Shown here piece by piece: positions 47,575-56,774 of a DNA stretch of 64,000 bases. The notes beneath the pieces are model-generated. The model was not told the origin of the DNA. It saw only the letters and a list, made by a program, of their open reading frames with translations, and ran no database searches. Location: contig CAVUZI010000007.1 of assembly GCA_963745955.1 (NCBI GenBank), positions 868,001 to 932,000 on the forward strand, in the 5' to 3' direction. Source of the stretch: Bog-756 sp963745955. Lineage in GTDB: Bacteria; Actinomycetota; Acidimicrobiia; Acidimicrobiales; RAAP-2. Numbering within the stretch: the first letter of the stretch is position 1; the number at the start of each line of letters is the position of its first letter. Position numbers and translations under genes: made by a program.

Positions 47575-47997
47575 TCAGACTGCCGGCGGCAGCGCGTCGA
47601 GTGCGGATTGGATCACGTCATGGGGAATTCGGGCACCTTGCAGCAGGACCCCACCGGACTCCAGGACCGCTGCCGCGAACGGAGCTGCCCAGACGTCCTC
47701 CCAGATGAGCAAGGCCGCCGACGAGTTGGGTTCCAACTGCGAACCGATGAATTCGATGTCCTCGGCGCCGATCAGGCCACCGACCTCACCTGGCAGTTTG
47801 TCGAAACCCACCATGTCGGCCAGATCATCGATCTCGAATGCGAGTACCCCTCCCTCTGCATTCTTGCCGATGAAGATGAGGTCGAGGATCCGCACAGCCC
47901 CTGACTCCACGAGCGCCACGAGCTCGGGAGCGATCTTGCCGTTGAACTGGTTTCCCGGGAAGCTCACAACGATGTACTCGACCGGTCCCATTGGCAT
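47575..47997 (-). CDS. DUF6325 family protein
   Basis: 140 residues, MPMGPVEYIVVSFPGNQFNG, then PELVALVESGAVRILDLIFI, DDLADMVGFDKLPGEVGGL and EDVWAAPFAAAVLESGGVLL. This matches the DUF6325 family, small proteins with a ferredoxin-like pattern and no known activity. First gene of a two-gene unit with the SHOCT protein. The ending RIPHDVIQSALDAL is conserved. Envelope stress or membrane association is guessed in the literature I recall, but not established. Confidence 0.85.
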   Translation of the reverse strand: MPMGPVEYIVVSFPGNQFNGKIAPELVALVESGAVRILDLIFIGKNAEGGVLAFEIDDLADMVGFDKLPGEVGGLIGAEDIEFIGSQLEPNSSAALLIWEDVWAAPFAAAVLESGGVLLQGARIPHDVIQSALDALPPAV

Positions 47998-48231
47998 CCC
48001 ATCCTCACTCTCGATTGATCGAAGAGTACAGGCTGGACGGACGATTGTCCTCTGCCGATCTCCAGGACGTGTCCGCTGCGGATCTCAGGACGCCACCACC
48101 CTGGGCCCACGCCACTGTCCGATAGCCCGGACCGATGTCCGACCGTGCCCCTATGCTGCGCTGAACCGGCTTGACCGTGGGATGTCGAGGCTACGGGCCT
48201 CGTTCGAGCGAAGAAGGGAGGGTCGAGACGG

Positions 48232-48885
48232 GTGGTCATTGACCTCACTCTGATTGGGTTGGCCATCACGCTCGAGCCCATCCCGCTGACGGCATTCATA
48301 CTGATATTGGCATCAAAGGGCGGCGTTCGCAAGGGCGCAGCCTTCATCCTCGGGTGGTTCCTTTCGCTGGTCACGGTTGTGGCCTTGACCCTCGTCGTGA
48401 CGGGCAACAACCCACCGAAGCCGAGCACCTCTCCGGCACTGGCCGCCCTGGCGGCCAAAATCGCCATCGGAGTGGTGCTGGTTCTCATCGCGGTGCGGCA
48501 GTGGCGACGGATGGGCAAGCCCAAGAAGCCGAAGAAGGTGCCCAAGTGGCAGACGGGCATCGACAACATGACCCCCGTCTTCGCCCTCGCCCTCGGCCCG
48601 CTCGTCCAGCCCTGGGGTCTGATCGCCGCCGGCGTGGCGGTGATCTCCGGGGCCAAGCTCACCACCTTCGGGAGCTCGATCGCGTTGATCCTGTTCTGCG
48701 TGCTGTCGGTGATCACCTACGCCGCCCTCGAGGTCTACGCTGCGATCCGCCCCGAGAAGACCCAGGCATTTCTCGCAGCCACGAGAACCTGGATCGAGAC
48801 CCACAAGGACCAGGTCATCATCGTGGTTTCCCTGGCTCTCGGGCTCTGGCTCATCGGCAAGAGCATCTACCTGATCGTCACCTGA
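48232..48885 (+). CDS. GAP/Sap-family membrane protein (sulfolipid-1-addressing protein-like)
   Basis: GTG 48232 with GAAGGGAGGG upstream; 217 residues, six hydrophobic segments. LAITLEPIPLTAFILILASK and VRKGAAFILGWFLSLVTVVA are typical of the GAP family, whose mycobacterial members address sulfolipid-1 or glycopeptidolipids to the cell surface. A basic central loop (WRRMGKPKKPKKVPKWQTGI) separates two halves, and the second starts MTPVFALALGPLVQPWGL. It probably takes part in export of a glycolipid or other envelope component. An Stf0-like sulfotransferase lies 10 kb away. Confidence 0.85.
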   Translation: MVIDLTLIGLAITLEPIPLTAFILILASKGGVRKGAAFILGWFLSLVTVVALTLVVTGNNPPKPSTSPALAALAAKIAIGVVLVLIAVRQWRRMGKPKKPKKVPKWQTGIDNMTPVFALALGPLVQPWGLIAAGVAVISGAKLTTFGSSIALILFCVLSVITYAALEVYAAIRPEKTQAFLAATRTWIETHKDQVIIVVSLALGLWLIGKSIYLIVT

Positions 48886-48943
48886 GCCATCCACCGCGCC
48901 GGCGACGCTTGGCCGAATGCCGGTGCTCTGCAATGGTGGTCCG

Positions 48944-51019
48944 ATGACCAGCATCGTGGTGTCGTCCGGGGGCGCCGGCTACGGCTTCCTCGTCGACGAC
49001 CAGGGGCGGCTGCGCCAGGCAGGCTTCGGGCCTGACATCGACGCCCATATGCAGCGGCTGCCGGCCCGGGTGCCCTTGGCGCTGTATCCCCTGGCTTATC
49101 CGGCCTACGACGAGGAGCCGACCCGGGGCCCCTCGCTACGGGTCACTCATAGCGACGGCACCACGACCACCCGCCTCAGAGTGGAGGACGTCCGCGTGAT
49201 TGGCCGCGGGACCGACATCCTCCTGGTCGACCCCGCCTGCCCGCTCGAGGTCACGGTGTGCTTCCGCACCGAGGACCACGGTGTCCTGCGTCAGTGGGTG
49301 AGCATCACCAACCCTCAGCCCGGGGCGGTGACCCTCCACGAGGTCGCCGCCGCCTCGCCCCTCCTCGCCACCTCCTCACCTCACCTGACCCACTTCGGCG
49401 GAGGCGACTGGTCCGCTGAGTGGACGACGACGACCGAGTCCCTCACACCCGGGACCAAGGTCGTCGATTCGCACGGCGGCGTGCAACCCCACCTGCGATC
49501 GTGCCCCTTCTTCCTGCTCGCCCCCGACGGGTCCCCCGAGGAGTCGAGCGGCACCGCTCTCGCCGGGGCCCTGGCCTGGGGCGGCAACACCCGCTTCGCC
49601 TTCGAGCGGACGACTGCTCCCACCGTGCGGATCTGGTGTGGGCACAACCCGGTGGCCGCTGAGTATGTGCTCGATCCCGGCGCCACCTTCGTTACCCCCG
49701 AGCAGCTCTGGATCTGGTCGACCGAAGGGGTGGGTCCTCTGAGCCGCCGCCTCCACCGGTGGGTACGCGAGCACGCCACCCGCGACGGCGACCAGCTGCG
49801 GCCGATCGTCGTCAACAACTGGGAGGCCACGTCGTTCTCGTTCGACTCGGATCGGCTCCTCGGGCTCATCGACCACACGGCGGACCTCGGGGCGGAGCTC
49901 TTCCTCCTCGACGACGGCTGGTTCGGCGACACCCACCCCCGGGACGACGATACGGTTGGGCTGGGCGACTGGCAGGTCGACGAGGCCAAGCTGCCCGGTG
50001 GCCTCGGTCCTCTCATCGCACGTGCGGACGAGCGCGGCATCCGGTTCGGGCTCTGGGTCGAACCCGAGATGGTCAACCCTGACTCCACCCTCTACTCCGA
50101 GCATTCGGACTGGGTGGTGGGCCAGCCGGCGCGGCGCCCGCGCCGGTGGCGGCACCAGCTTGTCCTCGATGTCCTGCAGCCCGACGTCGCCGACTTCGTG
50201 TGCGGTGTCGTGGACCGCGTCCTGGCGGAAAACCCAGGTATCAGCTACCTCAAATGGGATGCCAACCGCCCCCTGACCGATCCCGGGTCCCCCACCCTGG
50301 GCGCCGACCGTCAGGCCAACTACTGGGTCGACCACGCCCGGGCCACCTGGCGCCTGATGGAGTCCGTGGCCGAGCACCACCCCGAGCAGACCCTCATGCT
50401 GTGCGCCTCGGGCGGAGGGCGAGCCGACCTCGGCTCACTGCGCTGGTTCCACGAGCTCTGGCTGTCGGACAACACCGACCCCGTCGACCGTGTCCGGATG
50501 CAGTGGGCGGCGTCGCACTTCCTGCCCGCCAACGTGGTCGCCGCCCACGTGACCCGCGAAGGCGACCGCCCGATCGCCTTCGGGTGCGCGGTGGCCATGA
50601 GCGCGCGGTTCGGTTTCGATCTCGACTTCGCCGGCCTCACCGACGACGAACGCACCGTCTGCCGGCGAGCGGTGGAGCTGTACCGCGACATCCGGCCGAT
50701 CGTCCAACAGGGGGACCTGTGGCGGCTGGTCCCCCCGGGCGAGCGCGCCGGCCTCGCCTATCTGTCCGCTGAGGGCGACCGGGCGGTGGTCTTCGCCTTC
50801 CAACTGGCCACACCCACCGACGATGCCGGACCGCTGCGGCCGGGTGGGCTCCACCCCAACCGGATCTACGAGATCGTCGCCGTCGATCTCGCAGGCGGCC
50901 CCGACATGACCCGGACCGACGTGGGGCGACGACGAGGGGCGGCGCTCATGGAAGAAGGTCTGGAGTGGCCGCTCAGCGACCCCAGCACCGCTCGCATCTG
51001 GATCCTCCAGTCCGTGTAG
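48944..51019 (+). CDS. Alpha-galactosidase, GH36 (cytoplasmic type)
   Basis: ATG 48944 gives 691 residues, the usual size of bacterial GH36 galactosidases. N-terminal beta-supersandwich to about 280, then the barrel beginning RPIVVNNWEATSFSFD. LLDDGWFG (about 321-328) and GLWVEPEMVN are conserved. The nucleophile is Asp439 in YLKWDANR and the acid/base is Asp495 in CASGGGRADLG. No signal peptide, so it acts on imported raffinose- or melibiose-type sugars. The C-terminal antiparallel sheet domain is complete. No sugar transporter lies next to it. This is a different branch from the secreted enzyme at 7386-9647. Confidence 0.93.
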   Translation: MTSIVVSSGGAGYGFLVDDQGRLRQAGFGPDIDAHMQRLPARVPLALYPLAYPAYDEEPTRGPSLRVTHSDGTTTTRLRVEDVRVIGRGTDILLVDPACPLEVTVCFRTEDHGVLRQWVSITNPQPGAVTLHEVAAASPLLATSSPHLTHFGGGDWSAEWTTTTESLTPGTKVVDSHGGVQPHLRSCPFFLLAPDGSPEESSGTALAGALAWGGNTRFAFERTTAPTVRIWCGHNPVAAEYVLDPGATFVTPEQLWIWSTEGVGPLSRRLHRWVREHATRDGDQLRPIVVNNWEATSFSFDSDRLLGLIDHTADLGAELFLLDDGWFGDTHPRDDDTVGLGDWQVDEAKLPGGLGPLIARADERGIRFGLWVEPEMVNPDSTLYSEHSDWVVGQPARRPRRWRHQLVLDVLQPDVADFVCGVVDRVLAENPGISYLKWDANRPLTDPGSPTLGADRQANYWVDHARATWRLMESVAEHHPEQTLMLCASGGGRADLGSLRWFHELWLSDNTDPVDRVRMQWAASHFLPANVVAAHVTREGDRPIAFGCAVAMSARFGFDLDFAGLTDDERTVCRRAVELYRDIRPIVQQGDLWRLVPPGERAGLAYLSAEGDRAVVFAFQLATPTDDAGPLRPGGLHPNRIYEIVAVDLAGGPDMTRTDVGRRRGAALMEEGLEWPLSDPSTARIWILQSV

Positions 51020-51425
51020 CCGGCCCGAGCGTGGCTACCGACCGCCGTTCGTTGACCGCTGTACGCGAGAATCCGGGCGGATGACGGCTCGGGCTGGGCA
51101 CTGGTCTCCCGATCTGGCCGTCGAGCGGATACGCTTCCGGCCACACAGGTGCGACCCACGATGCCCGAATCCACCTGACATCGGATGACCAGACACCGGT
51201 AAGCCCCGTTCCCGCGGATTCCATACAACGCCCCTGTGCCAGGCGGATTCGATCCGGTTCACCGACCGAGGAGGAGGGCAGTAGCGATATCGGACAGATG
51301 GCGGTCTTCCGAATGTGCGGTCCTGCCCGAGTGGCCCTCGGGAGTGGGCGGTGCCGGCACATGGTGCCCCCGATGATCGATCCGCCCGCGACCGAGCCGT
51401 TCCGCACGGAGGGATCCCCCCGACC
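51020..51425. other. Intergenic region
   Basis: About 400 bases with no supported gene. The frames here are Arg/Pro-rich shadows. Presumably holds the galactosidase terminator and the promoter of the membrane protein gene; none could be pinned down. Confidence 0.5.
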
Positions 51426-53268
51426 GTGACCACCGACCTGGTGCGGGAGGCTGCGAACGATTCCCCGATCAGTCCTCGCACAGATCTTGCGCCTGAAGCA
51501 CGGCAACCGGACGGCCGGCGGCTCCCACCATCTCCCCGGACACCCATCTCGCTTCACCTCCTCGCAATCGCCACCTACCTGGCCGTGGCTCTGGTCCTCT
51601 GGGCCCACGTCTGGTTCGGCGGCAGTCCGGCCCACGCCATCACCTGCAACTGCGGCGACACCGTGCAGCAAGTGTGGTGGTTCGAGTGGCTTCCCTGGGC
51701 GGTGGCCCACGGGCACAGCCCGTTTCTGACCAACGCCATGTGGTCACGCCTGGGTGGGGTCAACGTGCTGTCCAACACGAGCTGGCTGGCGCCCGCCGCC
51801 GTGCTGTCCCCCGTCACGCTCCTCTTCGGACCCGTGGCGTCGTTCAATGTGGCCAACCTGCTGGCGCCGGTCCTTTCGGGCTGGGCGGCCTTCGCACTCG
51901 CCGGCCGCTTCTCCCGACTGGCCGGGGCCCGGATCATTGCCGGCGGACTGTATGCATTCTCGCCCTTCGTGCTGCGCAACACCGTGCTGGGTCATCTCGA
52001 TCTGACCCTGACGGCCTATCTGCCGCTGCTGCTCCTGCTCGGCCTGCGGTTGCTGAGCAGGGGGACGCGCCCGGTTCGCACCGGTCTCTTGCTCGGCGCG
52101 CTCACCATCCTCGAGTTCTTCACCAGCCTCGAGGTGCTGGCCATCACCGCGGTAACCGGAGGACTCTGCGTGCTGGGCGCGATGGTGTGCCGGCCCCAGG
52201 TGGTGGTGGCGGCCCGCCGGCAACTTCTGGTCGCCGCCTCGGTCGGAGCGACGTTGACCGCGGCTGCTCTCGCCTATCCCGTCTGGTTCTATCTGGAGGG
52301 ACCCCGCCACATCACCGGGCCTTTCTGGCCGGTGGCATCGGCCTCGGCTTCCGGGATCATCTCGGCCGGCCCCAATGTCTTCCAACAGCTACGCCAGTCT
52401 CAGGGCGGTGGGCTACCTCGGGCCCCAGGGCCCCAACGTCGACTATCTCGGCGTCGGACTGCTCGTCGCCATCGTCGCCTCAAGTCCGCTGTGGTGGCGG
52501 CGCCGGGCCTGCATCGTCATCGCGGGCGTCGGCATTTCGACCTGGATCCTCGAATTCGTCCCGGCGTGGCTGTGGGCCCGGCTGCCCTTGTTGTCGAACA
52601 TCATCGTCAGGCGCTTCGCCCTCCCGGTCTCCTTGTGTGCAGGCCTCCTCATGGCCGCGTCCATCGACGGGTGGTGGTGCGCCGCTGGCCGGCGGTGGCC
52701 GGGGGTCGCCGCGGCCACGCGGCGCCGGGGCGCCCGCCTGCTCCTCCTCGTCTGCACGGTCCTGGCGTTCATTCCGATGATCGACACGTACTCGGTCCCC
52801 TTCCGCATCACCACGGCCGCGGTACCGGCCTGGTTCGAGCACGACGCCGGGAGCCTTCCGGCCGGGACCGCCGTACTGAGCATCCCGCTCACCTACGGCG
52901 TCGCCTCGAGCCCCATGGGCTGGCAGGCCGAGGTGGATGACGACTTCGACCTCATCGGAGGATTCGTCTTCGTTCCGGGAGGCAACGGCGTCAACGACGA
53001 GATGATGAGTGCACTCGGCGGTCCTGTCGCTGCCCTCCGGGCGTTGAGTGCCGACCCGAGCGGCCTGACGGTGGCCGAGCAAGAGACGATCCGATCCGCG
53101 CTGATCCGCTGGCGACCGCTTGTTGTCGTCGTGATTCCGGAGGACGCCGAGCCGGGGACCGTGGCCGCGCTCACCGCCACGGTGGGATTCCCGCCAACCC
53201 GGTCGGACGGAGCCTGGGTGTGGCATCTCACCCGTTCCACAACGCTCGGCCCGCTCGCGCCCGCGTGA
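51426..53268 (+). pseudogene. Polytopic membrane protein (GT-C-like architecture), one frameshift
   Basis: GTG 51426 with GGAGGG upstream. First helix PISLHLLAIATYLAVALVLW, then the periplasmic loop CNCGDTVQQVWWFEWLPWAV with an Asp and aromatic cluster typical of the first loop of GT-C glycosyltransferases, followed by about eight more helices. Near 52385 the frame changes; YASLRAVGYLGPQGPNVDYL and LGVGLLVAIVASSPLWW continue it, ending with a soluble domain of about 150 residues to 53268. Joined length is about 613 residues. I recognise the general pattern, not a named family. The break may be an assembly indel. Confidence 0.6.
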
Positions 53269-53344
53269 TCCGACGGCGGTCCGGGATTCCGGTCCGGAGG
53301 CGAAGGGGCGCCTGAACGATGCGGTCGGGAACCCGAGGGATCCG

Positions 53345-53833
53345 TCAGTCGTCGGTCCCGTGGTTCTCTGACCGATCGGCCGGGAGGTAGCTCCCGGGCT
53401 CAGGGCTTCCGGTCGTGATGGCCAGCCGGTTCCAGGCATTGATCTCGATGATCAGATAGAGGAGTCTCGTGAGTTCCTCGGGGGCGAAGACCGAGGATGC
53501 CTCATCGACGATGTCCGATGAGAGCCCTCCTTGGGCGATAAGCGTCACCGCTTCCGTGAGCGCCAGGGCCGCCCGCTCGCGTTGCGTGAAGAACGGCGTC
53601 TCCCGCCAGGCGCTCAACGCGTAGAGACGCTGCTCGGACTCACCCTGTACTCGGGCATCCTTGGAGTGCATATCGATGCAGTACGCGCAGCCGTTGATCT
53701 GGGAGGCCCGCATCTTGACCAACTCGAGAAGACCCGGTTCCAGGCCGGACGCTTTGACAACCCCGCTCAGTCGCTGGAGAGATCCGTAGCCTTCAGGCCA
53801 GAACCGGAATGTCCCCTTGTGCCCTTCGGTCAT
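53345..53833 (-). CDS. AhpD-like alkylhydroperoxidase (carboxymuconolactone decarboxylase family)
   Basis: 162 residues. The CxxC active site is INGCAYCIDMHSKDA (Cys49, Cys52, His56), with the proton-relay His and a Glu in the preceding helix (LELVKMRASQ). Helical core ERAALALTEAVTLI and LIIEINAWNRLAI complete the CMD fold. Such proteins reduce peroxides or protect against electrophiles as homotrimers or hexamers in the cytoplasm. Monocistronic and divergent from the phosphoesterase gene. Confidence 0.9.
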   Translation of the reverse strand: MTEGHKGTFRFWPEGYGSLQRLSGVVKASGLEPGLLELVKMRASQINGCAYCIDMHSKDARVQGESEQRLYALSAWRETPFFTQRERAALALTEAVTLIAQGGLSSDIVDEASSVFAPEELTRLLYLIIEINAWNRLAITTGSPEPGSYLPADRSENHGTDD

Positions 53834-54066
53834 TGTGGTGAGCGTATCGAGTCATGCGCAGCGGCGGGGCCCACTGGGCCCACCTCGGGTGCGGTGACAG
53901 GCGCATCGGGCTGCGATGACGGCGAGGTCGCTCACAACGGAGCCTCGACCAGCGGGTATCGAGACGCGAGAAAGATGCTCCCCGCCCTGGTACATTTTGC
54001 GGGCCGATGTGGACGACAGTTGCCGTTCGGCCGACGGCGGCCATGGCTTCGAGAGGGGAATCCGAA

Positions 54067-55293
54067 ATGGACAAGCGCAGGAAGGGCCGTACGGCCATCG
54101 TCGCGGGGGCAGCACTGTTGGGGGTTGGCGCACTGCTGATCCAGTACGCACCTCTCGCCTCGGCCGCCAAACCGCGGGCCGTCCGGACAACGAAGCTGCC
54201 GGCCATCCGCCATGTGTTCGTCATCATGCTGGAGAACAACGACTATTCGGCCACCTTCGGATCGCCGACGCATGATCCCTATCTGGCCAAGACCTTGCCG
54301 AGCAAAGGTGCGCTACTCAAGAAGTACTACGGGATCGGACACTTCTCCAACGACAACTACGTCGGATTCATCTCTGGTCAGCCGCCCAACTCCGACAACC
54401 AGCTCGACTGCCTCACATCGGGCTACGTCAACTTCCCCGCTGGGGACGGCCAGAAGAACGGGATCCAGCAGGGTGCGGGCTGTGTCTTCCCGACGGCGGT
54501 GACCACGCTGGCCAGCCAGCTCAGTGCGAAGGGGCTCACATGGAAGGGTTACGAGGAGGACATGGGCAACGATCCGTCCCGTGACGGGGGCACGACCTGT
54601 GGGCATCCGACCGTGGGAGCGAAATCAGATCCGACGGAAACGGCGGCCGGGAGCGACGGTTACACCACCCGCCACAACCCGTTCGTGTACTTCCATTCCA
54701 TCATCGGCAACACCACCAAGTGCGACAAGGACGTCGTGCCGATGGGAAGCGTGACCGGTGAAATGCCGACCGGCACGCCGGCCGGGGTCACCGGCCTGGT
54801 CACCGACCTCAAGTCGGCGTCGACCACCCCGAACTTCAGCTTCATCACCCCCAACCTGTGCGACGACGGGCACGACTATCCCTGCACCAACACGACCGGC
54901 GCGGGCCAAGGGGGCGGCTCGGCCGTCGGTGATATCAACAAGTGGCTGAGCACCTGGGTACCCATCATCCAGGCCTCGGCTGCGTACCGGCAGAATGGGC
55001 TCATCGAGGTCACATTCGACGAAGCCGAGGAACCGAAGCTGGATACCACCGCCTGCTGTGGCGAGACCAAGGGGCCGGCGGCCGACAAAGGTGGCAATGG
55101 GGGGAGCGGTCCCGGCGGTGGCGTCGTGGGTGCTGTGCTTCTCTCACCGTTCATCAAGCCGGGCACGGTGGTGACCAAGGACTACAACCACTACTCGTCG
55201 TTGGCGTCGATCGAGGACCTCTTCGGGCTGGCCCGCCTCGGCGAGGCGAAGAGTGTCACCTCGACCTTCGACACCGGCATCTACAGCAAATAG
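54067..55293 (+). CDS. Secreted phosphoesterase (acid phosphatase/phospholipase C-like, PF04185 type)
   Basis: ATG 54067 with GAGGGG upstream gives 408 residues. The signal peptide is RRKGRTAIVAGAALLGVGAL...PLASAA. The mature part starts with IRHVFVIMLENNDYSATFG, the metal-binding Glu-Asn motif of this superfamily; GIGHFSNDNYVGFISGQPPN contains a further His/Asn pair, FITPNLCDDGHDYPC the DDGHD ligands, and GLIEVTFDEAE and YNHYSSLASIEDLFG the C-terminal signature. The family hydrolyses phosphomonoesters or phospholipids outside the cell. A Gly-rich loop (KGGNGGSGPGGGVVG) is unusual in length. Intact. Confidence 0.88.
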   Translation: MDKRRKGRTAIVAGAALLGVGALLIQYAPLASAAKPRAVRTTKLPAIRHVFVIMLENNDYSATFGSPTHDPYLAKTLPSKGALLKKYYGIGHFSNDNYVGFISGQPPNSDNQLDCLTSGYVNFPAGDGQKNGIQQGAGCVFPTAVTTLASQLSAKGLTWKGYEEDMGNDPSRDGGTTCGHPTVGAKSDPTETAAGSDGYTTRHNPFVYFHSIIGNTTKCDKDVVPMGSVTGEMPTGTPAGVTGLVTDLKSASTTPNFSFITPNLCDDGHDYPCTNTTGAGQGGGSAVGDINKWLSTWVPIIQASAAYRQNGLIEVTFDEAEEPKLDTTACCGETKGPAADKGGNGGSGPGGGVVGAVLLSPFIKPGTVVTKDYNHYSSLASIEDLFGLARLGEAKSVTSTFDTGIYSK

Positions 55294-55498
55294 GCGCCGG
55301 TCGGGTAGGCGCCGGTCGGGCGGCCACCGGGCCCGCGTAGCCGGCGACGGTTGGCCCGGCACGGCGATTCCTGGGCGGCAAACCGTCCTCCGATCCGGTC
55401 GATTTAGCTTTGGTTGAGGTTCCGATCCGAACTTTGGCTCAAGTCGTGGCCCCCGCGGGTCGTTCCTACCTGGTGGAAGTGTGATCGGGAGACGCGGG

Positions 55499-55732
55499 AT
55501 GGACCAGGACGACTATCTGGGGAGAGAAACCCTGGCACGACGAACCGTGGAGAAGGCCGATGCCATCCCCACCGGCCTCGTGGAACGCGAGATCACCCCG
55601 GCAGACGGGTCCGTCGCCGGGTCGGGTCAACTCGTGTGCGTGTTCTGTGCACCGTGCCAGAGGTGGATCGACTGCTACGACGGTATCCCTCCCGAGGTCG
55701 CTCGGGAACGACACGGAGCACTCTTCCACTGA
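55499..55732 (+). CDS. Small cysteine-containing hypothetical protein
   Basis: ATG 55499 gives 77 residues, MDQDDYLGRETLARRTVEKA, then LVEREITPADGSVAGSGQLV and a cysteine cluster CVFCAPCQRWIDCYDG. Four Cys could bind a metal, but the spacing (CxxCxxC...C) fits no family I know. GTG 55481 is an alternative start. The composition is protein-like and unlike the shadow frames. No partner gene. Confidence 0.45.
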   Translation: MDQDDYLGRETLARRTVEKADAIPTGLVEREITPADGSVAGSGQLVCVFCAPCQRWIDCYDGIPPEVARERHGALFH

Positions 55733-55815
55733 TCGCCCACCGGACCCTCGGGAGGATCGGGCCCGCCGGCGCGGACTGCCCTGTGATCAACGATCCTGAG
55801 CCCGGTCGGACCCGC

Positions 55816-56433
55816 CTACTCCGCGGCGACCTGTCTCGACAGGCGTCGATCCGGAACGAACCACATGATCGCTACCGATGCGTACAGCGCATAGGAGATC
55901 CATGGGCTCAGGAATGCGAAGCCGATGCCGCTTGCGTAGATCACGATGGACATCGTCCCTTTCACATCCGACCCGATGGCGGTGGCCACGGCAGACTGCG
56001 GGCCGTCCGCCCGCACGATGGTTCTCACCAGTATCGTGAACGCGATCGCCGATCCGATGGCGACGATCCCGTACGTGGCCGCCGGCCACTCCTTTTGATA
56101 CGCATCTCCGACCCATTCGGTGACAGCCGGGATGAGCGACAGCCAGAAGAGAAGATACAGGTTCGCCCACATCACGCTCCCACTGATGTGACGGGTGGCG
56201 CGCAGCAGATGGTGGTGGTTGTTCCAGTAGATCCCGATGAACGCGAAGCTGAGGATGTACACCAGGAGAGCGGGCAAGCGGTGGCCGAGGGCGGAGAAGT
56301 CCGACCCCGCCGGTGCCTTGAGACTGAGGGCGGTGATCGTGATGATGACCGCCATCACCCCATCGCTGAATGCCTCCAGCCGACTGGTTCCGAGGGGCTC
56401 CGCTCCCGGGGGCGGGCTCTCCGCACTGGTCAC
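55816..56433 (-). CDS. TMEM175-family potassium channel-like protein (DUF1211)
   Basis: GTG 56433 gives 205 residues. The family signature is SRLEAFSDGVMAVIITITAL in helix 1 (RxxxFSD pore motif), followed by YILSFAFIGIYWNNHHHLLR (WxxHHxL motif) in helix 3. Six helices are visible. Bacterial TMEM175 proteins form K+ channels as tetramers of such six-helix units. The frame is open upstream, so the start is uncertain. Divergent from the MBL-rhodanese gene, from which it is separated by about 340 nt without a gene. Confidence 0.85.
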   Translation of the reverse strand: MTSAESPPPGAEPLGTSRLEAFSDGVMAVIITITALSLKAPAGSDFSALGHRLPALLVYILSFAFIGIYWNNHHHLLRATRHISGSVMWANLYLLFWLSLIPAVTEWVGDAYQKEWPAATYGIVAIGSAIAFTILVRTIVRADGPQSAVATAIGSDVKGTMSIVIYASGIGFAFLSPWISYALYASVAIMWFVPDRRLSRQVAAE

Positions 56434-56774
56434 GTCTACCGCACTGCCGATCGGGGCGAACGGCAACCATTGGAGCACGGACACTGGCCCCGTCGGGTCG
56501 GTGACCCCGCTGATCTGAAGCTCAACGCAACCTCCCGACCGCTCTCGATGGTGAACCAGAAGAGAGTAGCCAAGTCTGCGAAGTTCGCCGGCGGTTCCGT
56601 CCCGGTGACTTCGTCGGCCGGGCCGGAGTCGGCAAAGCCGGATCGCCGACGGTTGCCGGTAACAGACCGGCATATGGACCCGGGGTTGACATGTCCGCGG
56701 CTCACGATCGATACCCGAGCTGCCGTCGACCCCCGGGTAGGATGGCCTCGTCGGACAGTCCAAGGAGTGGTCGG

